From Acidobacteriaceae bacterium (GTDB lineage Bacteria; Acidobacteriota; Terriglobia; Terriglobales; Acidobacteriaceae), in NCBI GenBank assembly GCA_028283655.1, contig JAPWKE010000003.1, positions 3,224,001 to 3,288,000 on the forward strand: a DNA stretch of 64,000 bases, in the 5' to 3' direction. The number at the start of each line of letters is the position of its first letter. Within the stretch, counting starts at the first letter, position 1. Both the position numbers and the translations under genes were made by a program. Shown here one piece after another: positions 9,401 to 17,895 of the stretch. The notes below the pieces were generated by a model. It searched no databases and was not told the DNA's origin. It was given only the letters and a program-made list of their open reading frames with translations.

Positions 9401-10004
9401 CAAGAATGAGAATCGGAGAGTCGGCCGGGTTGATCTTGCGGTACGTCGGGTTCGAAGGCAGGTTGGCGGGAAGCTGTGCGCGGGCAGCGTTGATAGCAGC
9501 CTGGACGTCTCGCGCGGCACCGTTGATGTCGCGCGAAAGGTCGAACTGCAGAACGATGCTGGTGGACCCCGTGGAGGAGGACGAGGTCATTTCATTGATG
9601 CCCGCGATACGCGTGAACTGCCGCTCGAGCGGCGTCGCGATCGAGGAGGCCATCGTATTGGGGTCAGCACCAGGCAACGATGCGCCAACCGCAATGACCG
9701 GAAACTCCACCTGCGGCAGCGAAGAGACAGGCAGCAGGTTGTACGCTACGCTGCCGGCGATGAGGATCGCGATGGAGAGCAGGAACGTTGCGACAGGGCG
9801 CTGGATAAACGGTGCCGAAAAGTGAACGCCACCGATAGGCTCGCCAGATTCACCGAGCTCCTGCTGCGTGACGTGCGGCTCGTCAGGAGCCTGCTCGCCT
9901 GCACGTTCGTTCGCACCGCCATTGCCGTGCGCCTTGGCGTAGTCGCCGGGAAGCGGAGCATCGTGTGGGGTCTTGTCGCCGGGTTGGGGTTTTTCAAAGC
10001 TCAT
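6435..10004 (-). CDS. RND efflux permease (AcrB/MdtC type) with Ser/Thr-rich insertion
   Basis: An inner-membrane, proton-driven multidrug exporter subunit of 1189 residues. After a hydrophilic 63-residue N-terminal extension comes [19 protein letters not shown] (TM1). Standard HAE1 features follow: [48 protein letters not shown]-type TM4 sequence with the Asp pair, the FxGF-like porter sequence, and the C-terminal [14 protein letters not shown] and [32 protein letters not shown]. Residues ~313-380 are an insertion made almost only of Ser, Thr and Ala (about 8865-9068). It sits between IIATNRGA and [15 protein letters not shown], where AcrB has a short hairpin turn in the docking region. It is third in the operon after the adaptor and a paralogous permease, like MdtABC, which suggests a heteromeric pump. 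No TolC-like gene is visible in this window. Confidence 0.93.
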   Translation of the reverse strand: [1189 protein letters not shown]

Positions 10005-10049
10005 GCAGAAACCAGGGTTCGCTCACGTGTTGTCGTGGGCAGCGGGGGG

Positions 10050-13000
10050 TTAGTCCCCCGCTGCCGTTTGCGGATGTTCCGGACGATGCTGGCCACCGTG
10101 CGAGTGCTCGTACAGCTCTTCATCAGCCTTTGCCGTGCCGAGATACTTACGGCCGATGCGGTCAAAGAACAGGTACACAACCGGCGTGGTGAAGAGCGTA
10201 AGGATCTGCGAGATGATGAGGCCGCCGATGATCGAGATACCGAGCGGACGGCGAAGCTCCGAACCCGTACCCGAACCGAAGGCCAGTGGCACAGCGCCTA
10301 GCAATGCGGCCATCGTCGTCATCATGATGGGACGGAAGCGCAGCAGGCAGGCCTGATAGATCGCCTCTTCCGGCTCCATGCCCTGCTCACGCTCGGCCTC
10401 GAGCGCAAAATCGATCATCATGATGGCGTTCTTTTTCACGATGCCGATGAGCAGGATGATGCCAATCAACGCGATGACCGAAAGGTCCTCGTGGAAGAGC
10501 AGCAGCGCAAGGATGGCTCCGACGCCCGCCGAAGGCAGCGTGGAGAGAATCGTGACCGGATGAATGTAGCTTTCGTACAGCACGCCCAGCACGATGTACA
10601 CCGTGATGAGCGCAGCAAGAATAAGGATCGGCTCGTTTGCGAGTGAGGCTTCAAACGCAGCAGCCGTTCCTTCAAACTGCGTCTGCACGCTGAGCGGAAG
10701 GTTCAACCCAGCGACAGCCTTGTTCACCGCCTTTACCGCTTCACCAATGCTCTTGCCATCGGCGAGGTTGAACGAGACAGTGTTAGCCGGAAACTGGCCC
10801 TGTCGGCCGATCGACAACGCCGCTGGCGAGGGCGATACGGTGATGAACGTAGAGAGCGGAACCTGCGTGCCGTTTGAACTCTTCACATACAGCTTGCTCA
10901 AAGCATCGTTCGTGCGCTGGAAGTTTGGAGCGACCTCCAGCACGACGTGGTACTGGTTGAGCTGCGTGAAGATGGTCGAGATCTGGCGCTGGCCGAAGGC
11001 ATCGTCGAGCGTGTCGTCGATGTTCTGTGGCGTGATGCCGAGGCGCGAGGCCGTGTCACGATCGATAGTGATCTGCGTGCCGAGGCCGTTGATCTGCATG
11101 TCGCTGGCGACATCCTTCAACTCCGGCAACTTCTTCAACGCATCGACGATCTTGTCTGTCGCTGAAGAAAGCTCTGTCTGGCTGGGATCTTCGACCGAGT
11201 ACTGATACTGCGTACGCGAGACTCGATCTTCTACCGTGAGATCCTGCGAGGCCTGCAGATACGTCTCAATGCCGGTGACAGCATTGGCCTTGCGTTGCAG
11301 GCGCGCGAGCACTGTCATGACGTCGTCGGAACGATGATCGCGGTCCTTCAAATCAATCTGAATGCGGCCCGAGTTCAGCGTCTGGTTGGTGCCGTCGATA
11401 CCGATGAAGCTCGATAGGTTCACAACATCGGGGTCATCGAGCAGCGCCTTTGCCAGCGCCTGCTGCCGGGTAGACATCGCCGAGAAACTGGTTCCCTGGT
11501 CAGCCTGCGTAATGGCAACGATGACGCCGGTGTCCTGCACCGGGAAGAAGCCCTTGGGCACGATGATGTAGAGCACCACGGTAACGATGAACGTGGCGAC
11601 GGTGACGGCCAACGTGAACTTCTGGTGCGCCAGAACCCACTTCACACCATGACCGTAGAGCTCGATGGTGCGCGTGAAGAACCGCTCCGACGCGTTGTAG
11701 AGCTTGCCACGTTCGCTCTCCGGCTTGTGCTTCAGCAGGCGGGCGGACATCATCGGCGTCAACGTGAGCGAGACGACGGCAGAGACGAGAATCGTCACCG
11801 AAAGCGTCACAGCAAACTCGCGGAAGAGGCGACCGACGATGTCTCCCATGAAGAGCAGCGGGATGAGCACGGCGATGAGCGAGACAGTCAGCGAGAGAAT
11901 CGTAAAGCCGATCTGCTCGGAGCCCTTGAGCGCTGCCTCGAGAGGAGTGTCCCCCATCTCAAGGTAGCGATCAATGTTCTCAATCATCACGATGGCATCG
12001 TCGACGACGAAGCCGGTCGAGATGGTCAGCGCCATCAGCGACAGGTTGTCGAGCGAGTAGCCAAGCATGTACATCACGCAGAACGTGCCGACAATCGACA
12101 ACGGTACCGCTACCGCCGGAATCACCGTCGCCGCGAACGAACGCAGGAAGAGGAAGATCACCATGACCACGAGCGCGATGGTGAGACACAGCTCAAACTT
12201 CACGTCCGACACCGAAGCGCGGATGGTGCTGGTTCGATCAGTGAGAACTTCCAGCTTCACACCCGGGGGCAACGAAGCCTGCAGCTTGGGCAGCAGAGCC
12301 TGAACACGATCGACGACGCCGATGATGTTCGCTCCGGGCTGACGCTGAATATTGAGCAGCACCGCAGGATCGAGCGAGGCCTTGGTCGCCGGAACGGTAA
12401 CTTTATTGCCGAACTTGTCCTTGTCCGTGTGCTCTTCGACGGCAGCCTTCCCCGTCCATGCAGCCTGATACAGGTTCTCTGCACCATCGATGGAGTTCGC
12501 CACATCCTTCAACCGCACGGGAGCGCCGTTGCGATACGCGATGATGACGTTCTGGTAGTCGGTGGAGTTGAGCAGCTGATCGTTTGCGCCAATCGTGTAA
12601 GCCTGGCGGGGTCCGTTCAGCGAGCCCTTCGCCTGATCGATGCTCGTTTCAGCAATCGCCGTACGAATGTCTTCGAGTGAAAGGCCGTAGCTGGCCAGCG
12701 CCGTGGGGTTCGCCTGGATACGTACCGACGGCTTCTGTCCGCCAGCGATCGACACGAGACCGACGCCGGTGAGCTGCGAGATCTTCTGCGCCAGCACGGT
12801 ATCGGCGAGATCTTCCACCTTGGATAGCGGCAGCGTGTTCGACGTCAGTGAAAGCGTGAGAATCGGTGCATCGGCCGGGTTCACCTTCGCATAGACCGGC
12901 GGGTTCGGCAGATCGGTAGGCAGGTAGCTGTTGGCGGCGTTGATGGCCGCCTGCACATCCTGCTGGGCGATGTCGATGGACTCAGAGAGCGAGAACTCCA

Positions 13001-13277
13001 GCGTGATGACGGAGCCGCCGCCGGAGGAGACGCTGGTCATCTGCTGCAGGCCGGGGATCTGGCCGAACTGGCGCTCGAGCGGCGAAGTGACCGAGTTCAC
13101 CATCACCTCCGGGCTTGCGCCCGGATAGAAGGTCGTCACCTGAATAATCGGGTAATCCACCTCCGGCAACGCGCTGACCGGAAGCTGCATGTACGCTACT
13201 GCGCCCGCAAGCAAAATGGCCACCATTAACAACGTGGTGGCCACCGGCCGCAGAATAAATGGCCGTGAAGGGCTCAC
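10050..13277 (-). CDS. RND efflux permease (AcrB/MdtB type)
   Basis: A 1075-residue inner-membrane efflux permease. The start is GTG 13277, whose first base is the last base of the adaptor stop codon (TAGTG), so translation is probably coupled. [55 protein letters not shown] at the N terminus is the classic HAE1 TM1/porter sequence. [25 protein letters not shown] is the TM4 proton-relay region with its two Asp residues, and [23 protein letters not shown] lies at TM10. There is a small insertion ([19 protein letters not shown]) in the porter domain. It is 45 bases upstream of the second permease. In MdtABC-type pumps, B and C paralogues form one hetero-trimer; that arrangement is inferred here from gene order. 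Confidence 0.95.
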   Translation of the reverse strand: [1075 protein letters not shown]

Positions 13278-14776
13278 TAGTTCGATCCTCCGCCGTTTGC
13301 GCTACCGCTGGGCGTTGAGTTGACGGTCGAGCCGGGGCCAGACGCGTTATGCGCATGGCTCCCGCTCGAGGGTGTCGATGAGTCGGTAACGAGACCGCTG
13401 TTCCCCGTATCGGCAGCCGCTGCCGGCTTCGGCGAGGTCTTGGCAGCGAGAGGGGTGACATTCGCGCCGTCAACCAGCTTCTCCTGGCCGTCGATCACAA
13501 CCTGCTGGCCCTGCTGAAGAACTCCGCTGGACAGGATCGACTGCGTGCCGATGACGAAGTCCACGTGCACCAGAACCTGATCCGCGTGGTACTTGGCAGC
13601 GCCGTCGTCCTTAGCCGTTTCGGTCGTGCCTGCAGCCTTCGCCGCACTGGCTGAGGGCTGGTTCTGCAGCTTGTCCTGAGGCGTCGGGCCGGAGTTCACC
13701 ACGAAGATGTAATCGCCCTTCGTACCGCTCTCGATAGCCGCAGTCGGAATCACGGTCGCGTTCTGGCGCTCGTTCAGAATCAGGCGAACGTTGACGAACT
13801 GGTTGGCGAAGAGTTCGCTGTCCTTGTTGTCAAAGATTGCCTTCAACTTGGCCGTGCCCGTGGTGGTGTCAATCTGGTTGTCGATCGTCAGCAGCGTGCC
13901 GGCGGCGATCTTGTGGGAGTCAGCGCGGTCATACGCTTCGACGACCAGCTTGTTGCCGCCCTTCATCGCCTTCTGCACCAGCGAGAGCTGATCTTCCGGC
14001 AGGGTGAAGACAACGGCGATCGGGTGGATCTGCGTGATGACCACAAGGCCGGTCGTGCTGCTGGCCAGGACAAGGTTGCCGGGATCTACCTGGCGCAGAC
14101 CAACCACACCGTCGATCGGCGAGTAGATGCGCGTGTAACCAAGGTTTACGCGGGCCGACTCGATAGCTGCGCGGTCCGCCTTCACCGTGCCTTCCGCCTG
14201 TCCAGCGGTGGAGACCTGCGTCTGCTGCGACTCCTTGGAGACGACACCAGCCTGATAGAGCGCCGAGTACCGCTGGGCCTCTGCCTGCGCGTACTTCAGG
14301 TTCGCTTCGTCCTTGGCCAGGGTGCCGATCGCCTGATCCAGCGTCGCCTGGTAGGGACGGGGGTCGATCTGCAACAGCAACTGCCCCTTCTTCACGGTCT
14401 GCCCTTCGCGGAAGTTCACCTGCAGCAACTGACCATCGACGCGCGAGTTCAGGGTGACAGTGTTGTAGGCCGTTACCGTTCCCAGCGCGCTCAGGAAGAC
14501 AGGCACGGTCTTGAACTGCACCGGCACGGTCTGTACGGGGGTCGGGCGATTCGCAGCAGCTTCCGCCTTGGCAGCTTCCTTCTTAGTAGCAGCGTTATTG
14601 GAGTGAATGCGCCAGAAGATAACGCCGATGACGAGCAGAATAATCAGCAGCACAATCCAGAGACGCCCGCTGCCACCGTGGCGCGGAGTATCTTCCGTTG
14701 CGTGTGCCGGCAAAAGGTGACCGGGGTCCGTGACCGTGGGCTGCTGGTGGGTGGGGGTATTGTGCGCGTCGGGCAT
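13277..14776 (-). CDS. RND efflux periplasmic adaptor (membrane fusion protein, MdtA-like)
   Basis: Links the inner-membrane pump to an outer-membrane channel. I start it at ATG 14776 (MPDAHNTPT, with AGGAG about 13 bases upstream), giving 499 residues; an in-frame extension to 14875 is basic and not family-like. An N-terminal cytoplasmic stretch leads to one TM segment (LWIVLLIILLVIGVIFW). The lipoyl half-motif GTVTAYNTVTLNSRVDGQLLQVNFREGQTVKKGQLLLQIDPRPYQATL follows, then an alpha-hairpin, a second lipoyl half (RIYSPIDGVVGLRQVDPGNLV) and a beta-barrel domain. The C-terminal tail is rich in Ser, Gly, Asn and His and probably disordered. First gene of the efflux operon and divergent from the HAD-UbiA gene. 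Confidence 0.95.
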   Translation of the reverse strand: MPDAHNTPTHQQPTVTDPGHLLPAHATEDTPRHGGSGRLWIVLLIILLVIGVIFWRIHSNNAATKKEAAKAEAAANRPTPVQTVPVQFKTVPVFLSALGTVTAYNTVTLNSRVDGQLLQVNFREGQTVKKGQLLLQIDPRPYQATLDQAIGTLAKDEANLKYAQAEAQRYSALYQAGVVSKESQQTQVSTAGQAEGTVKADRAAIESARVNLGYTRIYSPIDGVVGLRQVDPGNLVLASSTTGLVVITQIHPIAVVFTLPEDQLSLVQKAMKGGNKLVVEAYDRADSHKIAAGTLLTIDNQIDTTTGTAKLKAIFDNKDSELFANQFVNVRLILNERQNATVIPTAAIESGTKGDYIFVVNSGPTPQDKLQNQPSASAAKAAGTTETAKDDGAAKYHADQVLVHVDFVIGTQSILSSGVLQQGQQVVIDGQEKLVDGANVTPLAAKTSPKPAAAADTGNSGLVTDSSTPSSGSHAHNASGPGSTVNSTPSGSANGGGSN

Positions 14777-15019
14777 ACGCCTGGGGGAACTCCTGCGGAA
14801 GATTCTTGCTTTGTGTTTCTTAGGACACTCTCTCGGACGCTGAAACGACGTCTGGGGTTTGCGCCCATGGCACACTTCACCCTATACGCCGAACCACTGG
14901 CAAGCCAATACGTCGGAGAAAGACGATCTTACTGACGGTATAGTGACGAGAGATAAAAGCAGAGAGTTTCGAAGCGAGCCGGTATCCAATCCGGCACTCT
15001 CACCTCTATAGGAGCCATT

Positions 15020-16525
15020 TTGCCGGAAGTACCGCCATTGCCACAAGATAGCCTCCGCCCTGGCGTCGCGCTCTGCGTGGACCTGGACGGTACATTGACA
15101 AAATCCGACACACTGCACGACTCCCTGCTGGCTCTGGTGCGCCGTCACCCCGGCAAAATCATGCAGGTTCCTGGCTGGATCGCCCAGGGCAAGGCCAGTT
15201 TTAAGCGCAACGTCACGCGCTCGGTCGAGCTCGACGTTGAACATTTGCCGTACAACCGGCCGCTGCTGGAGTGGCTGCGACAGGAGCATGGCCGCGGACG
15301 CGCCATCTACCTCGCCACCGCAGCAGACAAGAGCCTCGCCGACCGGGTCGCCGAATATGTGGGCATCTTTGCCGGTACCCTGGCCTCGGACGGCGAAGTC
15401 AACCTGGCCGGAAGCAATAAACTCGCGGCTTTTGAGAAGCAGTTCGGCAAAGATGGATTCTGCTACATCGGCAACGCAAAGCCCGACATCAAGCTGCTGA
15501 ACGCCTGCCAGTCCCCGATGGTCGCCAACCCGCACGGTGCCCTGACCGCAGGACTGCGCAAGGCAGGGACCGTTCCTGCCGCCAGCTTCGAAGACCGCAC
15601 GCCGTTGGTGAAAAGCTGGTTAAAAGCTGTCCGCCTGCACCAATGGGCCAAGAATGTACTGATCTTTGTGCCGATGCTGCTCGGCCACCAGATCAATCTC
15701 GCCACCTTTGCTGGTGCGCTAACAGCGTTCTTCAGCTTCGGCCTCTGCGCTTCCGCGACGTACATCATCAACGATCTGCTGGACATCGAAACCGACCGTC
15801 GGCACCCTCGCAAGCGCCGTCGCCCGTTCGCAGCCGGCGATCTGTCGATGTTTGCAGGCTTCGCCAACGTCGCCGTCCTCTTTACGCTGGCCATTCTGCT
15901 GGCCATTGCCCTGCCCCGGATCGTCGATGCCATGCCCGGGCCCTACATACTGACGGAACCCTATGCGTTCCTTGGCTGGCTGGGACTTTACACGGTCACG
16001 ACGCTGACATACTCCTTCTATCTGAAGAAAAAACTGCTGCTGGACGTCTTCGTCCTCAGCGGCCTGTACACCGTGCGCATCCTCGCCGGATCAGCCGCGA
16101 CGGGTGTGCCTATTTCGCCCTGGCTGGCGGGTTTCAGCGTGTTTTTCTTCCTCTCGCTGGCGTTCGTCAAACGCTTCGCCGAGCTGGAAAGCCTGCGCGA
16201 ACGCGGAAGCTCTGTGACGAACGGCCGCGGATACTTCGTCTCCGATCTGGAACAGTTGCGCGCGCTCGGCACGGGAGCGGCGTACGCCTCGGTCGTCGTG
16301 ATGGCGGTATATATCTCGAACCCAGAGACCGCGTTGCTCTATCACCACACGGTTCGCCTGTGGCTGGTAGTGCCGGTGCTTCTGCTCTGGCTTAGCCAGG
16401 TGTGGATGCTCGCCAGCCGTGGCGAAATGCACGACGACCCCGTCGTCTGGGCCTGCACCGACAAGCGCAGCCTGCTGCTCGGCGTTCTCATGGCCGCGGT
16501 AGTGATCTGGGCCATGTGGCCTTAG
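15020..16525 (+). CDS. HAD phosphatase-like domain fused to UbiA-family prenyltransferase
   Basis: The protein has 501 residues. The start is TTG 15020, supported by TAGGAG six bases upstream. Residues ~15-200 form a HAD domain with CVDLDGTLTKSD (nucleophile Asp) and late-motif Asp in YIGNAKPDIKLL. The C-terminal part is a polytopic UbiA domain with the prenyl-diphosphate motif NDLLDIETDRRHPRKRRRPFAAGD and a second Asp region. This motif resembles decaprenyl-phosphate phosphoribose (DPPR) synthase-type UbiA enzymes, where the fused HAD domain could remove the sugar phosphate. The substrate is inferred, not shown. It may make a polyprenyl-linked pentose for cell-surface glycans. The gene stands alone between the efflux operon and pheS. 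Confidence 0.82.
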   Translation: MPEVPPLPQDSLRPGVALCVDLDGTLTKSDTLHDSLLALVRRHPGKIMQVPGWIAQGKASFKRNVTRSVELDVEHLPYNRPLLEWLRQEHGRGRAIYLATAADKSLADRVAEYVGIFAGTLASDGEVNLAGSNKLAAFEKQFGKDGFCYIGNAKPDIKLLNACQSPMVANPHGALTAGLRKAGTVPAASFEDRTPLVKSWLKAVRLHQWAKNVLIFVPMLLGHQINLATFAGALTAFFSFGLCASATYIINDLLDIETDRRHPRKRRRPFAAGDLSMFAGFANVAVLFTLAILLAIALPRIVDAMPGPYILTEPYAFLGWLGLYTVTTLTYSFYLKKKLLLDVFVLSGLYTVRILAGSAATGVPISPWLAGFSVFFFLSLAFVKRFAELESLRERGSSVTNGRGYFVSDLEQLRALGTGAAYASVVVMAVYISNPETALLYHHTVRLWLVVPVLLLWLSQVWMLASRGEMHDDPVVWACTDKRSLLLGVLMAAVVIWAMWP

Positions 16526-16528
16526 GAG

Positions 16529-16622
16529 CCAGGGTTTAGGGCCCAGGATTCAAGGCCCAAAAAACTTTGCCGTTGTGGAGATCAATGTTCTTGCCTTCTC
16601 GACGCGAGGCCCTGAACCCTGG
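16529..16622. repeat. Inverted pair of the CCAGGGTTTAGGG word
   Basis: CCAGGGTTTAGGGCC at 16529-16543 and GGCCCTGAACCCTGG at 16608-16622 are inverted repeats with one mismatch over 15 bases, separated by 64 bases. The 13-mer CCAGGGTTTAGGG recurs exactly at 32911-32923, where it opens the GGGTTTA array. The element fills most of the space between the UbiA gene and pheS and could also form a weak terminator hairpin. Confidence 0.7.
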
Positions 16623-16731
16623 ATCCTCTCTCACCCCGCCAGCATCACCGCCTCGCTCCAGACGACCGCACCCCGTAAGATAGAAGCACTGTTCTGGCGC
16701 AGCTTGCAGCGCGCCCTCGTAAGGATCGACG

Positions 16732-17835
16732 TTGGATATTCAGCAACTCACAGATTTTTCTCCCGCAGCCATTGAGCAGGCGTTCGCCGCCGTGCTCGCA
16801 GACGCGCAGGCCTCCATCACCGCACCCGGTTTTGACGCAGAGGCCTTTCGTCTTGAATGGCTTGGCCGCAAGCAGGGCCGCCTGAAGCAGCTCTCCGACG
16901 TCTGGCTGAAGACCGCGCCCGTCGAAGCGAAGAAGCTTATCGGCCAGCGCTTCAACGCGCTCAAGGACGAAATTGAAGCCGCCATCAGCGGTGCCGGTGC
17001 GAGCGCATCCGCCAAGTCGACCGCGCGTGCGCTGGACTTCACCCTGCCCGGAACCACGCAGCCGGTTGGCGCGGAGCATCCGCTGGTAAAGACGATGGCT
17101 GAAGTCGTCGAAGTCTTCCGCCGCATGGGATACTCGCCGCGCCTTGGCCCCGAGGTCGAAAGCGACTTCTACAACTTCGAGTCGCTGAACTTCCCCCCGA
17201 ACCACCCCGCGCGCGACACGCAGGACACGCTCGTGATCGCCGACCAGGATGGAAAACCGTTGCGCGACCGCCTGCTGATGCGCACGCACACCTCGCCGGT
17301 ACAGATCCGCTCCATGCTGATGGACGACCCACCCCTGCGCCTCGTCATCCCCGGCAAGGTGCACCGCAACGACGAGTCCGATGCGACGCACTCGCCAGTC
17401 TTCCACCAGGTCGAAGGCCTGTGCGTGGATACCAACATCACGTTCAGCGACCTGAAGGGCACGCTCGACCACGCGATGAAGTCTCTCTTTGGCTCCAGCG
17501 TGAAAACGCGCTTCTTCCCGTCGTTCTTTCCGTTCACGGAGCCGAGCGCCGACGTGCAGATCTCCTGCATCTTCTGCGGCGGCAAGGGCTGCCGCAAGTG
17601 CAAGCACTCCGGCTGGATCGAACTGCTGGGCTGCGGCATGGTCGACCCGAACGTCTTCGAAGCCGTGAACAAACGACGCATCGAACTGGGCAAGGACCCC
17701 GTCTACGACACGTCGAAGATCTCCGGCTTTGCCTTCGGCATGGGCGTCGACCGCATCACGATGATGAAGTACGGCATCAGCGATATCGGCCTGCTTTACT
17801 CGGGCGATACACGCTTCCTCGAACAGTTCGCCTAG
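16732..17835 (+). CDS. pheS: Phenylalanine-tRNA ligase alpha subunit (PheS)
   Basis: Catalytic alpha subunit of the (alpha-beta)2 enzyme that charges tRNA-Phe. The start is TTG 16732 with AAGGA six bases upstream. The protein has 367 residues, near the usual 330-370. The N-terminal coiled coil (residues 1-90) binds tRNA. The class II core follows, with RTHTSPVQIRSM, the ATP-binding motif GKVHRNDESDATHSPVFHQVEGL, a Cys-rich FCGGKGCRKCKHSGWIELLGCGMV segment and the C-terminal FAFGMGVDRITMMKYGI. The beta-subunit gene is not adjacent but starts 2.9 kb downstream, after three unrelated genes. Confidence 0.97.
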   Translation: MDIQQLTDFSPAAIEQAFAAVLADAQASITAPGFDAEAFRLEWLGRKQGRLKQLSDVWLKTAPVEAKKLIGQRFNALKDEIEAAISGAGASASAKSTARALDFTLPGTTQPVGAEHPLVKTMAEVVEVFRRMGYSPRLGPEVESDFYNFESLNFPPNHPARDTQDTLVIADQDGKPLRDRLLMRTHTSPVQIRSMLMDDPPLRLVIPGKVHRNDESDATHSPVFHQVEGLCVDTNITFSDLKGTLDHAMKSLFGSSVKTRFFPSFFPFTEPSADVQISCIFCGGKGCRKCKHSGWIELLGCGMVDPNVFEAVNKRRIELGKDPVYDTSKISGFAFGMGVDRITMMKYGISDIGLLYSGDTRFLEQFA

Positions 17836-17843
17836 AACGAAAT

Positions 17844-17887
17844 AAAACGTCGAAAGGGCCAGCAAATGCTGGCCCTTTCGACGTTTT
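17844..17887. terminator. Bidirectional terminator between pheS and the outer-membrane protein gene
   Basis: A perfect 21-bp inverted repeat (arms 17844-17864 and 17867-17887) begins with AAAA and ends with TTTT, so it reads as an intrinsic terminator on both strands. The two genes converge on it. Confidence 0.92.
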
Positions 17888-17895
17888 GCTAAAGC

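Noticed and set aside
16645-17865. Minus-strand frame of about 400 codons opposite pheS
   Set aside because: Shadow of pheS with no recognisable motif.
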